NCBI GenBank assembly: GCA_963791545.1
Contig: CAWBSR010000001.1
Coordinates: forward strand, 248,001 to 312,000
Origin: JALYXV01 sp963791545
Lineage (GTDB): Bacteria > Actinomycetota > Acidimicrobiia > Acidimicrobiales > Palsa-688
DNA: 64,000 nt
Direction: 5' to 3'
This document shows, piece after piece, positions 17,300-26,353 of the stretch (position 1 is the stretch's first letter; each line of letters opens with the position of its first letter). The notes beneath the pieces were generated by a model that was not told the origin of the DNA, searched no databases, and saw nothing but the letters and a program-made list of their open reading frames with translations. Both the position numbers and the translations under genes were made by a program.

Positions 17300-18463
17300 T
17301 TGACCTACGACCCGGTGGGGCCCGGAGTGGGTGCCACTCCTGCAGCTGCCCGGCAGCTCGCAGGAGTGGCGCACGCCCGCGCCGAGGCGACCGGCGCGGT
17401 GACCGGGGCCCGCGTCTACCTCCACTCGGCCGTCCGGCGGGGGTATCTGGCGTCGGTTGTGGCCGCGGTCGCCCAGGACCTGCGCCTCCAGGGAGCCGTC
17501 CAGGTTCATGTGGTCACGGGCTGGCGCTTCGGGCCCCATTTCGACCTGCGAGCCTCTGGCGGCGGGCCCGGCGGGCCCATCGACTGGGCGCCCGTCGCCC
17601 AGGACCTCGCCGACGGCGCCAGCCGCTTCCCGGCCATCCCCGACGCCGCCGGCCATAAGGAGTACCTGCGGACGGCGGCACTGCTGGGCCGCATCGAGTC
17701 CGTTCCCCCTCCCTACCTCCCCCTCCGCCCTCATGGACATATCGAACTCTTGCCCGCCGACCCCTCGCCGGTGTGGCAGGGCCGCCTCGGGATCCTGCGG
17801 GCGACGGGCCTCGCCCACCTCCTGGCCCCGCTCACCGACGCCGCGCGTAGCGAAGCCGAGGGGGCCCTGCTGGCCCGCGTCGCCGAGGCGTTCCTCGCCC
17901 TCGCCGCCAGCCACCCTCACGGTGTGCGGTTCGGGACGTTCTCGTTCCGGTCCCACGCCGAAGCGTTCTTCCACTGGGCGGGGCCCGGGGCGGACTACCG
18001 GGCTTCATTCCAAAGGCGGATGGAAAGAGACCGAGCGGTCCTGGAGGAGCTGGTCGGGCGGGTCCGCGACGCTTGCCCGAGCGACCCCGCCCGGCAGTGG
18101 CAACACGCCTTCCACCGCGCCCTGGCCGACTTCACGGACCAGGTGACCGATGCCGATCTCGACCGGGCCGCCCCGGCGGTGGGTCCGGCCAGCCGGGGGG
18201 TAACGGGAGCGGCGGGCGCGAGCGCCTTCCACCGGGCCGTCGCGGCCAGCGGCGTGATCGACCAGCCCCCGGCCTGGTTCGCCGGGTACCGCCTCCTGAT
18301 CAACCTCTTCTACCAGTTGCTCCCGGCCCTCGATATCAGCCCGGTGCGGCGTTTCTACCTGTGCCACGCCATTGCCGAGACCGTGGACGCGGTGTTCGGA
18401 GAGTCCTGGCAGGACCGCCTGGCCGCCATCGAGGCCCTGACGCCCGCCGGGGCAGTCCGGTGA
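17300..18463 (+). CDS. divergent SpaB_C-like protein, candidate pyridine synthase
   Basis: 387 residues related to the LanB C-terminal (SpaB_C) superfamily: VYLHSAVRRGYLASVVAAVAQDL, TGWRFGPHFDLRAS and PHGHIELLP. It differs strongly from the canonical elimination protein encoded at 26,337. Thiopeptide clusters carry two such proteins, one for glutamate elimination and one for the [4+2] cycloaddition that builds the pyridine (TclM/TbtD/LazC), so this copy is the candidate cyclase. It starts at a TTG 7 bases after the precursor stop and overlaps the LanB gene by GTGA. The assignment between the two roles is inference. Confidence 0.8.
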   Translation: MTYDPVGPGVGATPAAARQLAGVAHARAEATGAVTGARVYLHSAVRRGYLASVVAAVAQDLRLQGAVQVHVVTGWRFGPHFDLRASGGGPGGPIDWAPVAQDLADGASRFPAIPDAAGHKEYLRTAALLGRIESVPPPYLPLRPHGHIELLPADPSPVWQGRLGILRATGLAHLLAPLTDAARSEAEGALLARVAEAFLALAASHPHGVRFGTFSFRSHAEAFFHWAGPGADYRASFQRRMERDRAVLEELVGRVRDACPSDPARQWQHAFHRALADFTDQVTDADLDRAAPAVGPASRGVTGAAGASAFHRAVAASGVIDQPPAWFAGYRLLINLFYQLLPALDISPVRRFYLCHAIAETVDAVFGESWQDRLAAIEALTPAGAVR

Positions 18464-21069
18464 GCCCCCACCCGGGCGGTCCCGTGTGGATGGTGCGGGT
18501 CAATCCCATGGACCGCCGGCGGGTGGCCGAACCCCGTCTGGCCGGACTCCTAGAGGAGGCCGCGGCACTGGAACTGGCGGCGGGCCGGCTGGCCGAGGCC
18601 GCCTGTGACGATCTCTACCGCCTGGTCCCGGAGGTGCCCGAGCACCTTCGCGGACGTGTCCTGGCGTGGCGCCGGGACATCCACAACGGCCGGGGCGGGC
18701 CCGATGCCATGACTGGCGCCGGTGAGCCGGCCACGGCATCGATCGAGTGGCCCGACAGCATTGCCCACTGGGCGGATCACCAGCGCCGCCGGCTGGCCGC
18801 CCACGCACAGGTCCGCCAGGCCTACGAGGTGGCGCTGACCAAAGAACGCAGCTGGCTGCGTGAGCGGCTGGGCGAGGGGAACTTCCTGACAACCCTCGCC
18901 CAGTCAGCCCCCGGCGTGTATGACACCGCCTGCCGCTACCGCGGCCACGCCGTCGCCGACGCCAAGGACCGCAAGGCGGAACGAGCTCTCGTCCAGTACC
19001 TGACCCGGGCCATGGTCCGCACCAGCCCTTACGGGCGCTTCACCGCGGTTGGGCTGGCCCACCCGGACCCCGCCGGCCTGGCCATGGACGCCGTGACCCC
19101 CGACGCCGCGACCCCTCAGATCGAAACCGACCGGGCCCTGTTCAGCTACGTGCTGGGCGGTCTCGTGCCCACCCCGGCGGGGGACGATCCACTGCTGTCA
19201 TTGCCCCCGACCGCCAGGGTGAACGGCGACCAGATCACGTTCTTCCAGGTTCGCCCCGGTTCCATCCGGCGCCTGGGGGCGCCGCTTACCCCCCAGACGA
19301 GACTGCTGGTCGAGTTGCTCGACCTCGGTCCCTACCGGAGGTCGGCCTTGGCGGCGGCGCTGGCGGCGCGCCTCGCGCTCGACCTCGCCACCGCGTGCCG
19401 GTTGCTGGATGTGGCGGTGGGGCTAGGTCTGCTCGTCACCACCTGGCGAGGTCACCGCTTCGTCGCGGAGCCGGTAGATGAGGCCATGCGGGACCTGGCG
19501 GATGCTGGCGCAGACTCGACGGTCGAGGCGCTGCGACAGTTCCGGGTCCATCTTCACCGGCTCAGCGACGCAGATCTCACCCCGACCGGGCGCATCGGGA
19601 TCGCCCGCCGCCTCGACGCCGCCGGCGACGCCCTGAGCCGCCTGGCCGGGCGCCCCGCCAAGTTGGCGGTCAACGAAGATTTCGTCCTCGATCCGAGCCT
19701 CGTCGATCCCGAGCCGTACCGGGCCGCCCTGGACGACCTCGGCGCCGTCGCCGAGCTGTCCTCGGCGTTCGACCGGATGCACGTCGTCCGGGCGCTGGTG
19801 GCGGTCACCCTGGTCGAGCGGTTCGGCCCCGGCTGCCAGGTACCCCTCGTGGACCACGCCGAGGGGCTGGTCCGGGCCGTCTACCAGGCCGAGCGCCGGC
19901 TGGCCGAGGACCGCGAGGCATCAATCGGCCCCGCCGACGGGTCGCTGGCGATGCTGGCCAAGGTCCGCGGGGAAGCCCTGACCGCCCTGCACCAGGATCT
20001 CGCCACCACCAACAGCGACGGCGGCCCCGGCTGCGTCCAGTGGTCGCCCCGCGACATCACGGCCCTCGTCGCCGGCGTCCCTGACCGGTTCCGCGCCGAT
20101 CCGGCGTCCTACGCCCTGGTCGTGCAGGCCCACGAGGGGCAACTCATCGTCAACGACACCTACGCCGGCCACGGGCCCATGGTCAGCCGTTTCCTCCACG
20201 CCAGCCAACTCCGGGGCGGCAACGAGGTGGTCCGGCTGCGTAGCCGGCTGCGGGCCCTCTACGGCCCCGACGTCCGCCTCCTCGAGGACCGGGGCCATCA
20301 CAACATCAGCATTAACGCCCACCCGCCGGTCTTAGACGACGACGCCGGCCTCGACGCCGAAGGGTGGCAACGCCTGCGGCTGGCCCACGACATCGCCACC
20401 GACACCGTGTCGATCGTCGACGCCGCCGGGGCTCCGGTCAAGGTGCTGGCGCTCGGGGCCCAGCTTCCCGAGTTGTTCCCGTACCCGGTGCGGCTGGCCA
20501 CCTGGCTGTCCTCGTCGGGGCGGGTCGTGCTCGACGTGCCCGCCAAACTCCACCGCCGGCTCTCTCCGCCCGACGGCCAGGCGGCGGGCCACCGCGACAC
20601 CGTCGGCTACCGGCGGCTGCGGGTGGGCTCCGTCATCGTCTCCCGGCGCCGCTGGTACCCGGGGTCCGATTTCCCGACCGCGACCCCCGAAGGTGTCGAG
20701 TACTTGCTGGCCCTCACCGCCTGGCGGGCCCGTAACCAGGTCCCGGCCGAGGTGATGCTCAAATCGGTCTTCGACGGCCCGACCAGCTGGGAGACGGTGG
20801 CCGATGCCGAGTCGCACGACCGGTTCTTCGAGATCCGTAAGCGTTCCAAGCCGCAGTACGTCGACCTGGCCAGCGCCCTGATGGCCCGGATCCTGCCCCG
20901 CTTGCTGGAGCGCCGCCCGCCGGGCTGTGTCGAGGAGGCCCTGCCGGGGCTGGCCCAGGGGGGCCAGGCCCGGGAATGGATGGTCGAGGTGTCCCGCCCG
21001 GCGGGGCGGGAGAACTTTGACTGGCGCCCCGATTCCGTGGCGCTCCCTGATGTCGGGGGGCCTCGGTGA
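18460..21069 (+). CDS. LanB-type dehydratase, glutamylation domain
   Basis: 869 residues matching Lant_dehydr_N. In thiopeptide pathways this enzyme uses glutamyl-tRNA(Glu) to glutamylate core Ser/Thr before elimination to dehydroalanine. Seen: RAMVRTSPYGRFTAVGL, the characteristic arginine-rich N-terminal motif, FHxxQLRGGNEVVRLRSRLRALYG-like sequence and late VGSVIVSRRRWYPG. The SpaB_C elimination domain is absent from this chain and is encoded separately at 26,337, as usual for thiopeptide LanB pairs. Start GTG 18460 overlaps the previous stop by 4 bases, and its own stop overlaps the next GTG. Confidence 0.92.
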   Translation: MSPHPGGPVWMVRVNPMDRRRVAEPRLAGLLEEAAALELAAGRLAEAACDDLYRLVPEVPEHLRGRVLAWRRDIHNGRGGPDAMTGAGEPATASIEWPDSIAHWADHQRRRLAAHAQVRQAYEVALTKERSWLRERLGEGNFLTTLAQSAPGVYDTACRYRGHAVADAKDRKAERALVQYLTRAMVRTSPYGRFTAVGLAHPDPAGLAMDAVTPDAATPQIETDRALFSYVLGGLVPTPAGDDPLLSLPPTARVNGDQITFFQVRPGSIRRLGAPLTPQTRLLVELLDLGPYRRSALAAALAARLALDLATACRLLDVAVGLGLLVTTWRGHRFVAEPVDEAMRDLADAGADSTVEALRQFRVHLHRLSDADLTPTGRIGIARRLDAAGDALSRLAGRPAKLAVNEDFVLDPSLVDPEPYRAALDDLGAVAELSSAFDRMHVVRALVAVTLVERFGPGCQVPLVDHAEGLVRAVYQAERRLAEDREASIGPADGSLAMLAKVRGEALTALHQDLATTNSDGGPGCVQWSPRDITALVAGVPDRFRADPASYALVVQAHEGQLIVNDTYAGHGPMVSRFLHASQLRGGNEVVRLRSRLRALYGPDVRLLEDRGHHNISINAHPPVLDDDAGLDAEGWQRLRLAHDIATDTVSIVDAAGAPVKVLALGAQLPELFPYPVRLATWLSSSGRVVLDVPAKLHRRLSPPDGQAAGHRDTVGYRRLRVGSVIVSRRRWYPGSDFPTATPEGVEYLLALTAWRARNQVPAEVMLKSVFDGPTSWETVADAESHDRFFEIRKRSKPQYVDLASALMARILPRLLERRPPGCVEEALPGLAQGGQAREWMVEVSRPAGRENFDWRPDSVALPDVGGPR

Positions 21070-22853
21070 AGAGCCTCCGTTTGCGCCCGGGGCTGCACTA
21101 CGCCCCCATCGACGCAGGGGTGTACTTCTCCAGCGCCCGGTCGACGTTCGTCATGCGGGGCCCGCCGGCGCTGTTCCGGGTGGTCGACGCCTGCGTGCCC
21201 CTGCTGGAGGACGGCGCGGAAATCGAGGACCTGGTGGCCGCAGTCGCCGCCATCGGGGGGGCCACGGCCGGCGCGCTGGCCGATCACCTGCTCGACACCT
21301 TCGACAGCCGCAAGCTGATCCTGCATCTCGACCGGCTGCAAGTCGCCGAGCCCAGCGTTGCCGAACGGGACCGCTTCGCCGAGACGCTGGCCTACCTCGA
21401 GACCTTCCGCGACGATCCCTACGCCGACTTTCGGCGGGTCCGCAAGGCCCGGGTGCTGCTGGCGGGACCGGCCGACGCCCTCGGCACCGCGGTGCGGGGA
21501 TTGCTCCGGGCCGGGATCGGCCAACTGCTGGTAGCCACTCCGGACCCGGACCGACTGGGCGGCTTAGCCTCCCGGTTCCCCGAGGTCCGGCTGGTGCTGT
21601 GCCGCCAGGACGGCTTGCCCATGCTCGTGACCAGCGCCCGCCCGGACGCGGCGGTCCTGTTCACCTCGGACAGTTTCCCGACCGATGCCATCCGGCGGCT
21701 GCCCCCCACCTGCATCGCGGTACCGGTGCGGTTGGGCAAGGACCTGGCGATCGTCGGTCCCGCGGTCGAGGGCCGCAAGGACATCCGCGGCGCCGAACGG
21801 CTCTGGTCCCGGGCCCTTTCCTGGTGCCGCCTGGACGGCGACGACCTGCTGGTCCGTCCGAGCGGCGACCTGCTGGCCGGGGCGCTGGCGGGCCAGTGCG
21901 CCCTGGATGCCCTCATCGGCCTCGACCCGGGCCGGGTGCACCTCGTCCATGGGCCCGACCTGAGCAGCGACTCCATCACCCCGACCCTGGTGGCGGAGTC
22001 GCTGTTCGACCCGCCCACCGAATGGGGGGCGCAACGAGCCGGCGTCCGCGTCACCGGCTCCGCCTGGGTGGAGGCACTGTCGCAGCGCTGGGGCGGCTTG
22101 TTCCGGGTGAGCGTTCCCGGAGACCTGCCCCAGCTGCCGCTGGCGCTCACCGTGGCCGACGGGCGCAGCACCAACTTCGACGGCCGCACGGTGGGCTTCG
22201 GACCCGACCAGGAGGCGTCGACCAACGAGTCCGCGCTCGAGGCGCTACGCCAGCACTGCGCCGGCCTCGAGTGGCACTGCGACCGCACCGGCGGCGTCGA
22301 GCCCGACCGGCCGTCGACACCGGCCTCGGGCCTCGACGAAACGGGCTGGCTGCTGGACGGAGCGCTGCGGCTGCTGGTCACCGCCGCCGGCGACGAGCAA
22401 CCCCTCGAATGGGCAGAAGTCCATGATGCCGAGGCGAGGCGGCTGTGGCGGGCCCTGGAGGACCACGAGCTCACCCCGGTCCGCCTCGCCCATCGCCATG
22501 TCCCCGGGTTCGGCTGGACGTTGATATCGGTCTACGAGCACCGGGGCGGCCCGGCGCTGGCCAAGGCCTGGGGACCGACCCTGGCCGCGGGCGCGGTCGG
22601 CGCCCTGTCGGCCGCCATCGCCACCCGGCAGGCCCGGCGCATCGTCGACACCGGCTACCAGGGCGGTGCCGAGGAGCCGGGCGGGGCCGGCTACCGGCAC
22701 CACCTGCACGGGCCCCACCAAAACGACCTGGCCGCCCAGGTGGGCGCCTGGCTGGACACCAGCGGGGCCCGCCTGCGAGGCCAGCGCCTCCTCCTCGATC
22801 CTGTCACCGGTCCCCTCCCGGTGGCCTGCGGGATGGTGTGGCTCGATGGCTGA
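21066..22853 (+). CDS. Ocin-ThiF-like cyclodehydratase partner (F protein) with RRE
   Basis: 595 residues. The N-terminal 80 residues (LRPGLHYAPIDAGVYFSSARS, winged-helix-like) resemble a RiPP recognition element that binds the leader peptide. The middle is an E1/ThiF-like fold lacking a canonical ATP loop (RKARVLLAGPADALGTAVRGLLRAG). The C-terminal third contains a TOMM-type segment with NESALEALRQHCAG. F proteins present the precursor to the YcaO enzyme (compare TbtF, LazD). GTGA overlap with the LanB gene, and an 8-base overlap with the YcaO gene. Confidence 0.85.
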   Translation: MKSLRLRPGLHYAPIDAGVYFSSARSTFVMRGPPALFRVVDACVPLLEDGAEIEDLVAAVAAIGGATAGALADHLLDTFDSRKLILHLDRLQVAEPSVAERDRFAETLAYLETFRDDPYADFRRVRKARVLLAGPADALGTAVRGLLRAGIGQLLVATPDPDRLGGLASRFPEVRLVLCRQDGLPMLVTSARPDAAVLFTSDSFPTDAIRRLPPTCIAVPVRLGKDLAIVGPAVEGRKDIRGAERLWSRALSWCRLDGDDLLVRPSGDLLAGALAGQCALDALIGLDPGRVHLVHGPDLSSDSITPTLVAESLFDPPTEWGAQRAGVRVTGSAWVEALSQRWGGLFRVSVPGDLPQLPLALTVADGRSTNFDGRTVGFGPDQEASTNESALEALRQHCAGLEWHCDRTGGVEPDRPSTPASGLDETGWLLDGALRLLVTAAGDEQPLEWAEVHDAEARRLWRALEDHELTPVRLAHRHVPGFGWTLISVYEHRGGPALAKAWGPTLAAGAVGALSAAIATRQARRIVDTGYQGGAEEPGGAGYRHHLHGPHQNDLAAQVGAWLDTSGARLRGQRLLLDPVTGPLPVACGMVWLDG

Positions 22854-24780
22854 CACCGCCACCGCCATCCAGGCCGCCACCGCCACATTGGCCTCGTCCC
22901 CGGGGCGGTCCTTGAAGATCCCCTTCCCCGCCGGCCTCTGGTCGTGGCTGGACGGGGGCCTGGTCACCGTCAATGTGGGCTTCGACCTGGCCCTCGAGTC
23001 GGCGCACCTGGCTGCGGCGGCCCAGCAACACCGTCCGCTCCTTTCGATCCGGCTCGGGCCTGACGAGGCGCTGATCGGACCCTTTTGGTGCCCCGACCGC
23101 CGGGCCGCCTGCGCCGGCTGCGCCGAGATCCGACTGCGGGGGGCGGTCGATCACCCGTTGCGCACGCGAGACGATGTCAACGCCAGCCCTCGGGCCGGGT
23201 GGCCGGCCGCCCTGTCGGTGCTCATCGAAGTGGGGCTCGATCACCTGGGCCCGCATCCGCTGGCGCCCGGCGAGATGTTGCGGGTCGGCTTGACCGAGAC
23301 CCGCCGCCACCGGGTGGCCCGCAGCGCCGAGTGCCCGATGTGCGCCCCGCCCCCACGGAACCCAGGCCCCACACCACCGGGCCGCCTGGCCCTGCAGTCC
23401 TGCCCGAGCCTGGAGGCGGTGCCGCTTCGAGGCGGCCCCAGCCCGGCCATCGCCGGCGAGGCGCTACCCCGGCTGGTCGACTACCGGGTCGGGCCCGTCA
23501 TCCAGGTCATGCGGGACGACAAGGCCCCCTTCGCCATGAGTGGCGCCTTGGTCCCCGGAGCCCGGGCGATGGGCTACGGGCGGGGCGCCAACTTCGGCCG
23601 AGCCGGCCAGGTGGCCATACTCGAGGCCTACGAGCGGCTCGGGGCCGTCCCCCACCAGGGCCAGATCATCCAGGATCTCCCTTTCGCCGAGGTCCGCCCG
23701 ATGGCCGTCGACCCGATGTCCCTCGGCCGTTACAGCCCCGCCCAGCTCGCCCACCCCAACTCCCGAGTCATGGCCTATGGCCCCGAAATCCCCATGGACT
23801 GGGCCTACGCCCACCGCCTCGACGACGGAGAACCGTGGCTGGTCCCCGCCGACGTGGCGTTCTACGGCTACGAGTACCGGCGCCGCCCCCACGGGGGCCC
23901 CCAGAACCGCTTCTTCGCCGAGTCGTCCAGTGGTTGCGCCCTGGGCAGCGGCCTCGAGGAGGCGGCCCTGCATGCCCTGATGGAGCTGATCGAGCGCGAC
24001 TCGTTCCTGATGGCCTGGTGCCGCCGGGTGCCTCTCCCGGTGATCTGCCGAGACCGAAGTCGAGGCCGCGGCTCGGGGTCCGGCCACGACCCGATCAGCC
24101 GGATGCTGCTCGATGGCATCGAAACAAGGGGCTTCGACATCCACCTGCTCGCCACCACCTTCGACCTGGGCCTGCCCTCGATATGGGCCCTGGCCGTCAA
24201 CCGCGACCCTCATGCGGTGCCCGCCACCTTCTCGGCGGCGGGGTCGAGCCCGGTACCGGGCGAGGCGGTCCGGGCCGCGTTGTGGGAGCTGGCTCAGCTG
24301 GTGGCCCGGCCCGTCGACTGGGACGTCGACGGGGTGCGACCGATGCTGGACGACCCGACCCTGGTCGACACCATCGAGGACCACGTCCGCCTCTACGCCA
24401 TGCCCGAGCGGCGAGATCGGGTCACCGAGGTGCTGGGTGGCCCCACCGTGACCATGGACGAGGCGTTCCCGGGCTGGCCCCAGCAGCTGGTCGCAGAAGC
24501 CCAGGGCGACGTCCGGGGGGCCCTCGACCATCTGCTGAGCCGGTGCCGGGCGGCCGGCCTGGAAGACGTGCTGGTCGTCGACCAGTCGACACGGGAGCAC
24601 CGGGATCTGGGGCTGCGGGTGGCCCGGGTCATCGTGCCGGGGATCCTCCCCATGTGCTTCGGTGCCCCCCAGCAGCGCCTGGGAGGGCTGGCCCGCCGGC
24701 AGCGGGCCCTTCTCCAACTCGGCCGCCCCGACCCCGACGGCGACACCGCAATATTCCTCGATCCCCACCCGTTCCCATGA
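22846..24780 (+). CDS. YcaO-domain azoline cyclodehydratase
   Basis: 644 residues. ATP-dependent YcaO enzyme converting core Cys (and perhaps Ser) to azolines. The N-terminal domain has two cysteine pairs, CAGC and CPMC, a probable structural zinc site of TOMM cyclodehydratases. The YcaO domain starts about residue 210 and shows ESSSGCALGSGLEEAALHALMELIERDSFLMAW, the family ATP/Mg signature with its paired Glu, and RxARVIVPG near the end. The C-terminus ends in a proline-containing HPFP, like the PxPxP tail important in E. coli YcaO relatives. The ATG overlaps the previous stop by 8 bases. Confidence 0.94.
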   Translation: MADTATAIQAATATLASSPGRSLKIPFPAGLWSWLDGGLVTVNVGFDLALESAHLAAAAQQHRPLLSIRLGPDEALIGPFWCPDRRAACAGCAEIRLRGAVDHPLRTRDDVNASPRAGWPAALSVLIEVGLDHLGPHPLAPGEMLRVGLTETRRHRVARSAECPMCAPPPRNPGPTPPGRLALQSCPSLEAVPLRGGPSPAIAGEALPRLVDYRVGPVIQVMRDDKAPFAMSGALVPGARAMGYGRGANFGRAGQVAILEAYERLGAVPHQGQIIQDLPFAEVRPMAVDPMSLGRYSPAQLAHPNSRVMAYGPEIPMDWAYAHRLDDGEPWLVPADVAFYGYEYRRRPHGGPQNRFFAESSSGCALGSGLEEAALHALMELIERDSFLMAWCRRVPLPVICRDRSRGRGSGSGHDPISRMLLDGIETRGFDIHLLATTFDLGLPSIWALAVNRDPHAVPATFSAAGSSPVPGEAVRAALWELAQLVARPVDWDVDGVRPMLDDPTLVDTIEDHVRLYAMPERRDRVTEVLGGPTVTMDEAFPGWPQQLVAEAQGDVRGALDHLLSRCRAAGLEDVLVVDQSTREHRDLGLRVARVIVPGILPMCFGAPQQRLGGLARRQRALLQLGRPDPDGDTAIFLDPHPFP

Positions 24781-24793
24781 GCAGGGACGCACC

Positions 24794-26353
24794 ATGACCC
24801 GAGCCGAGGACGTCCTGCGCTACGCCTACCGCCAGGGCCCGGGACGCGACATCGCGGGGGCGGGACCACTGGGGACGCCCGAGGGCCCCCCGACCACCAC
24901 GTTCGGCACCCTGCCCCGGGGAATCGCCACCGACCGCATGTGCAACCTGGTGTGGGGAACGGTGGACCTGCTGGAGGCAACCGCCTACCCCACCCGCTGC
25001 CCCGACCTCGACCTGCCCGTCGAGGCGCGTCTCCAGCACGCCCTGGTCATCGCATTCGGCCTGCAGCGCCGGGAGCCGTCCAACCTCTTCAACGACCACC
25101 GCGCCACGGCCTCGGTGCGCAGCCGGTTCCCGGTCCACGCCTTCGTCCACACCGACGACAACGCGTGGTTCCTCGACGTCTACCGCCACGGCCTCCTGCC
25201 CGTCGGTGACGCCTGCCCCCAGTGGCCCCAGCTCCAGCCCGTCAATGTCGCCCTGGCGGGTCGGTTCACCCACCTGCCCAGCCTCTACGGGCGGCTCCGG
25301 GGCCCTTTGACAGAGCTGGAGCTGGGGATCAGCCTCCGAGCCCTGTGGGCGGCGCTCGAGGTGCTCGGGTTGGGCGGAGAGCTACGGCTACCAGGCCGGG
25401 ACACGGGACAGTTGATGACCCGGCTCGAGCTCGACCCCCGGGCGGAATGGTCGCTGCCCCTCACGGTGGCGGTCTGCGACCGTCCCGCCGCTCTTCGTGA
25501 CGGTGCCCCCGGCGCCGGGCCCGACGATTGCGACGATGTCGACGATGTCGACGACGACTACGGCGGCGGCGACAGCGACACCGACGAGTACGGCCACGAT
25601 CCCACCCTGGCCGAAGTGGTGGCGGTCAACCGGACCTCCCGCGACGCCGTCGAGAGCCGCCCACGAGACGCCGCCCGGGGCGGCGCCCAGGCCATCCCCG
25701 ATGGGGTCCCGGTGGGGACCGGGTCGTGGAGCGAGGTTTTGTGGAACCGCAGCGCGGGACGGATGCCCCGCCACCTGGCCGGGGTCTCGGGGCGCCGGCG
25801 GCCCTGCTCGGGCACCGTGGTCCGAGACGCGGTGGCCTGGGTGGCGGCGCCCCCACCCACCGCGCTGCTGGGGGCGATCGCGGGCCGCATCACCGTGACC
25901 GCCTGCCTCCAGGACGCCGAGGGGTTCGCCCCCGGTTGGTACCGCCTGGACCGCGACCGCCCGCCCGACGGCGGTCCCCGCCTGGACCTGGTGCACGCCG
26001 ACCCCTCACTGCCGCTTCGGCTGGAGGGGTGCTACGGCCACGGGACCGGTCCCGAGGTGGGCTGCGCGGTGCGCCACGCCAACATGATCTGGCTGCTGTC
26101 CAGCGACGTGGCGTCGCTTATCGAAGAGTTCGGCCCCGGTGGGTGGACCCTGGCCCAGCACGCCTGCGGTTGGATGGCCCACGGCCTGTGCCTGGCAGCG
26201 GCCGCCCACGGCCTGTACGCCCGGCCCAGCCGGGCCTTCGAAGAGTCCGCCCTGCAGGCGGTCGGGGGCCTGGCGGCGGGCGAGATCGTCCTATTGAGCG
26301 TGGTGAGTGGCGCGGGCCGCTTCAGGGAGTTGACCCTTGATCTTCGGACCTGA
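24794..26353 (+). CDS. azoline dehydrogenase (nitroreductase-like, McbC/TbtE type)
   Basis: 519 residues. FMN-dependent oxidase-like protein expected to oxidise thiazolines to thiazoles. Hints of the SagB/ThcOx fold: FxTLPRGIATDRMCNL, RFPVHAFVHTDDNAWFLDVYRHGL, WSEVLWNRSAGRMP, and a late LSSDVASLIEEFGPGGWTLAQHACGWMAHGLCLAAAAHGLYARP which matches the FMN-pocket helix. A roughly 40-residue Asp/Gly-rich segment (residues 240-275, DDCDDVDDVDDDYGGG) interrupts the middle and looks like a flexible linker. ATG 24794 is 13 bases after the YcaO stop. In lactazole this domain is fused to elimination; here it is separate. Confidence 0.8.
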   Translation: MTRAEDVLRYAYRQGPGRDIAGAGPLGTPEGPPTTTFGTLPRGIATDRMCNLVWGTVDLLEATAYPTRCPDLDLPVEARLQHALVIAFGLQRREPSNLFNDHRATASVRSRFPVHAFVHTDDNAWFLDVYRHGLLPVGDACPQWPQLQPVNVALAGRFTHLPSLYGRLRGPLTELELGISLRALWAALEVLGLGGELRLPGRDTGQLMTRLELDPRAEWSLPLTVAVCDRPAALRDGAPGAGPDDCDDVDDVDDDYGGGDSDTDEYGHDPTLAEVVAVNRTSRDAVESRPRDAARGGAQAIPDGVPVGTGSWSEVLWNRSAGRMPRHLAGVSGRRRPCSGTVVRDAVAWVAAPPPTALLGAIAGRITVTACLQDAEGFAPGWYRLDRDRPPDGGPRLDLVHADPSLPLRLEGCYGHGTGPEVGCAVRHANMIWLLSSDVASLIEEFGPGGWTLAQHACGWMAHGLCLAAAAHGLYARPSRAFEESALQAVGGLAAGEIVLLSVVSGAGRFRELTLDLRT

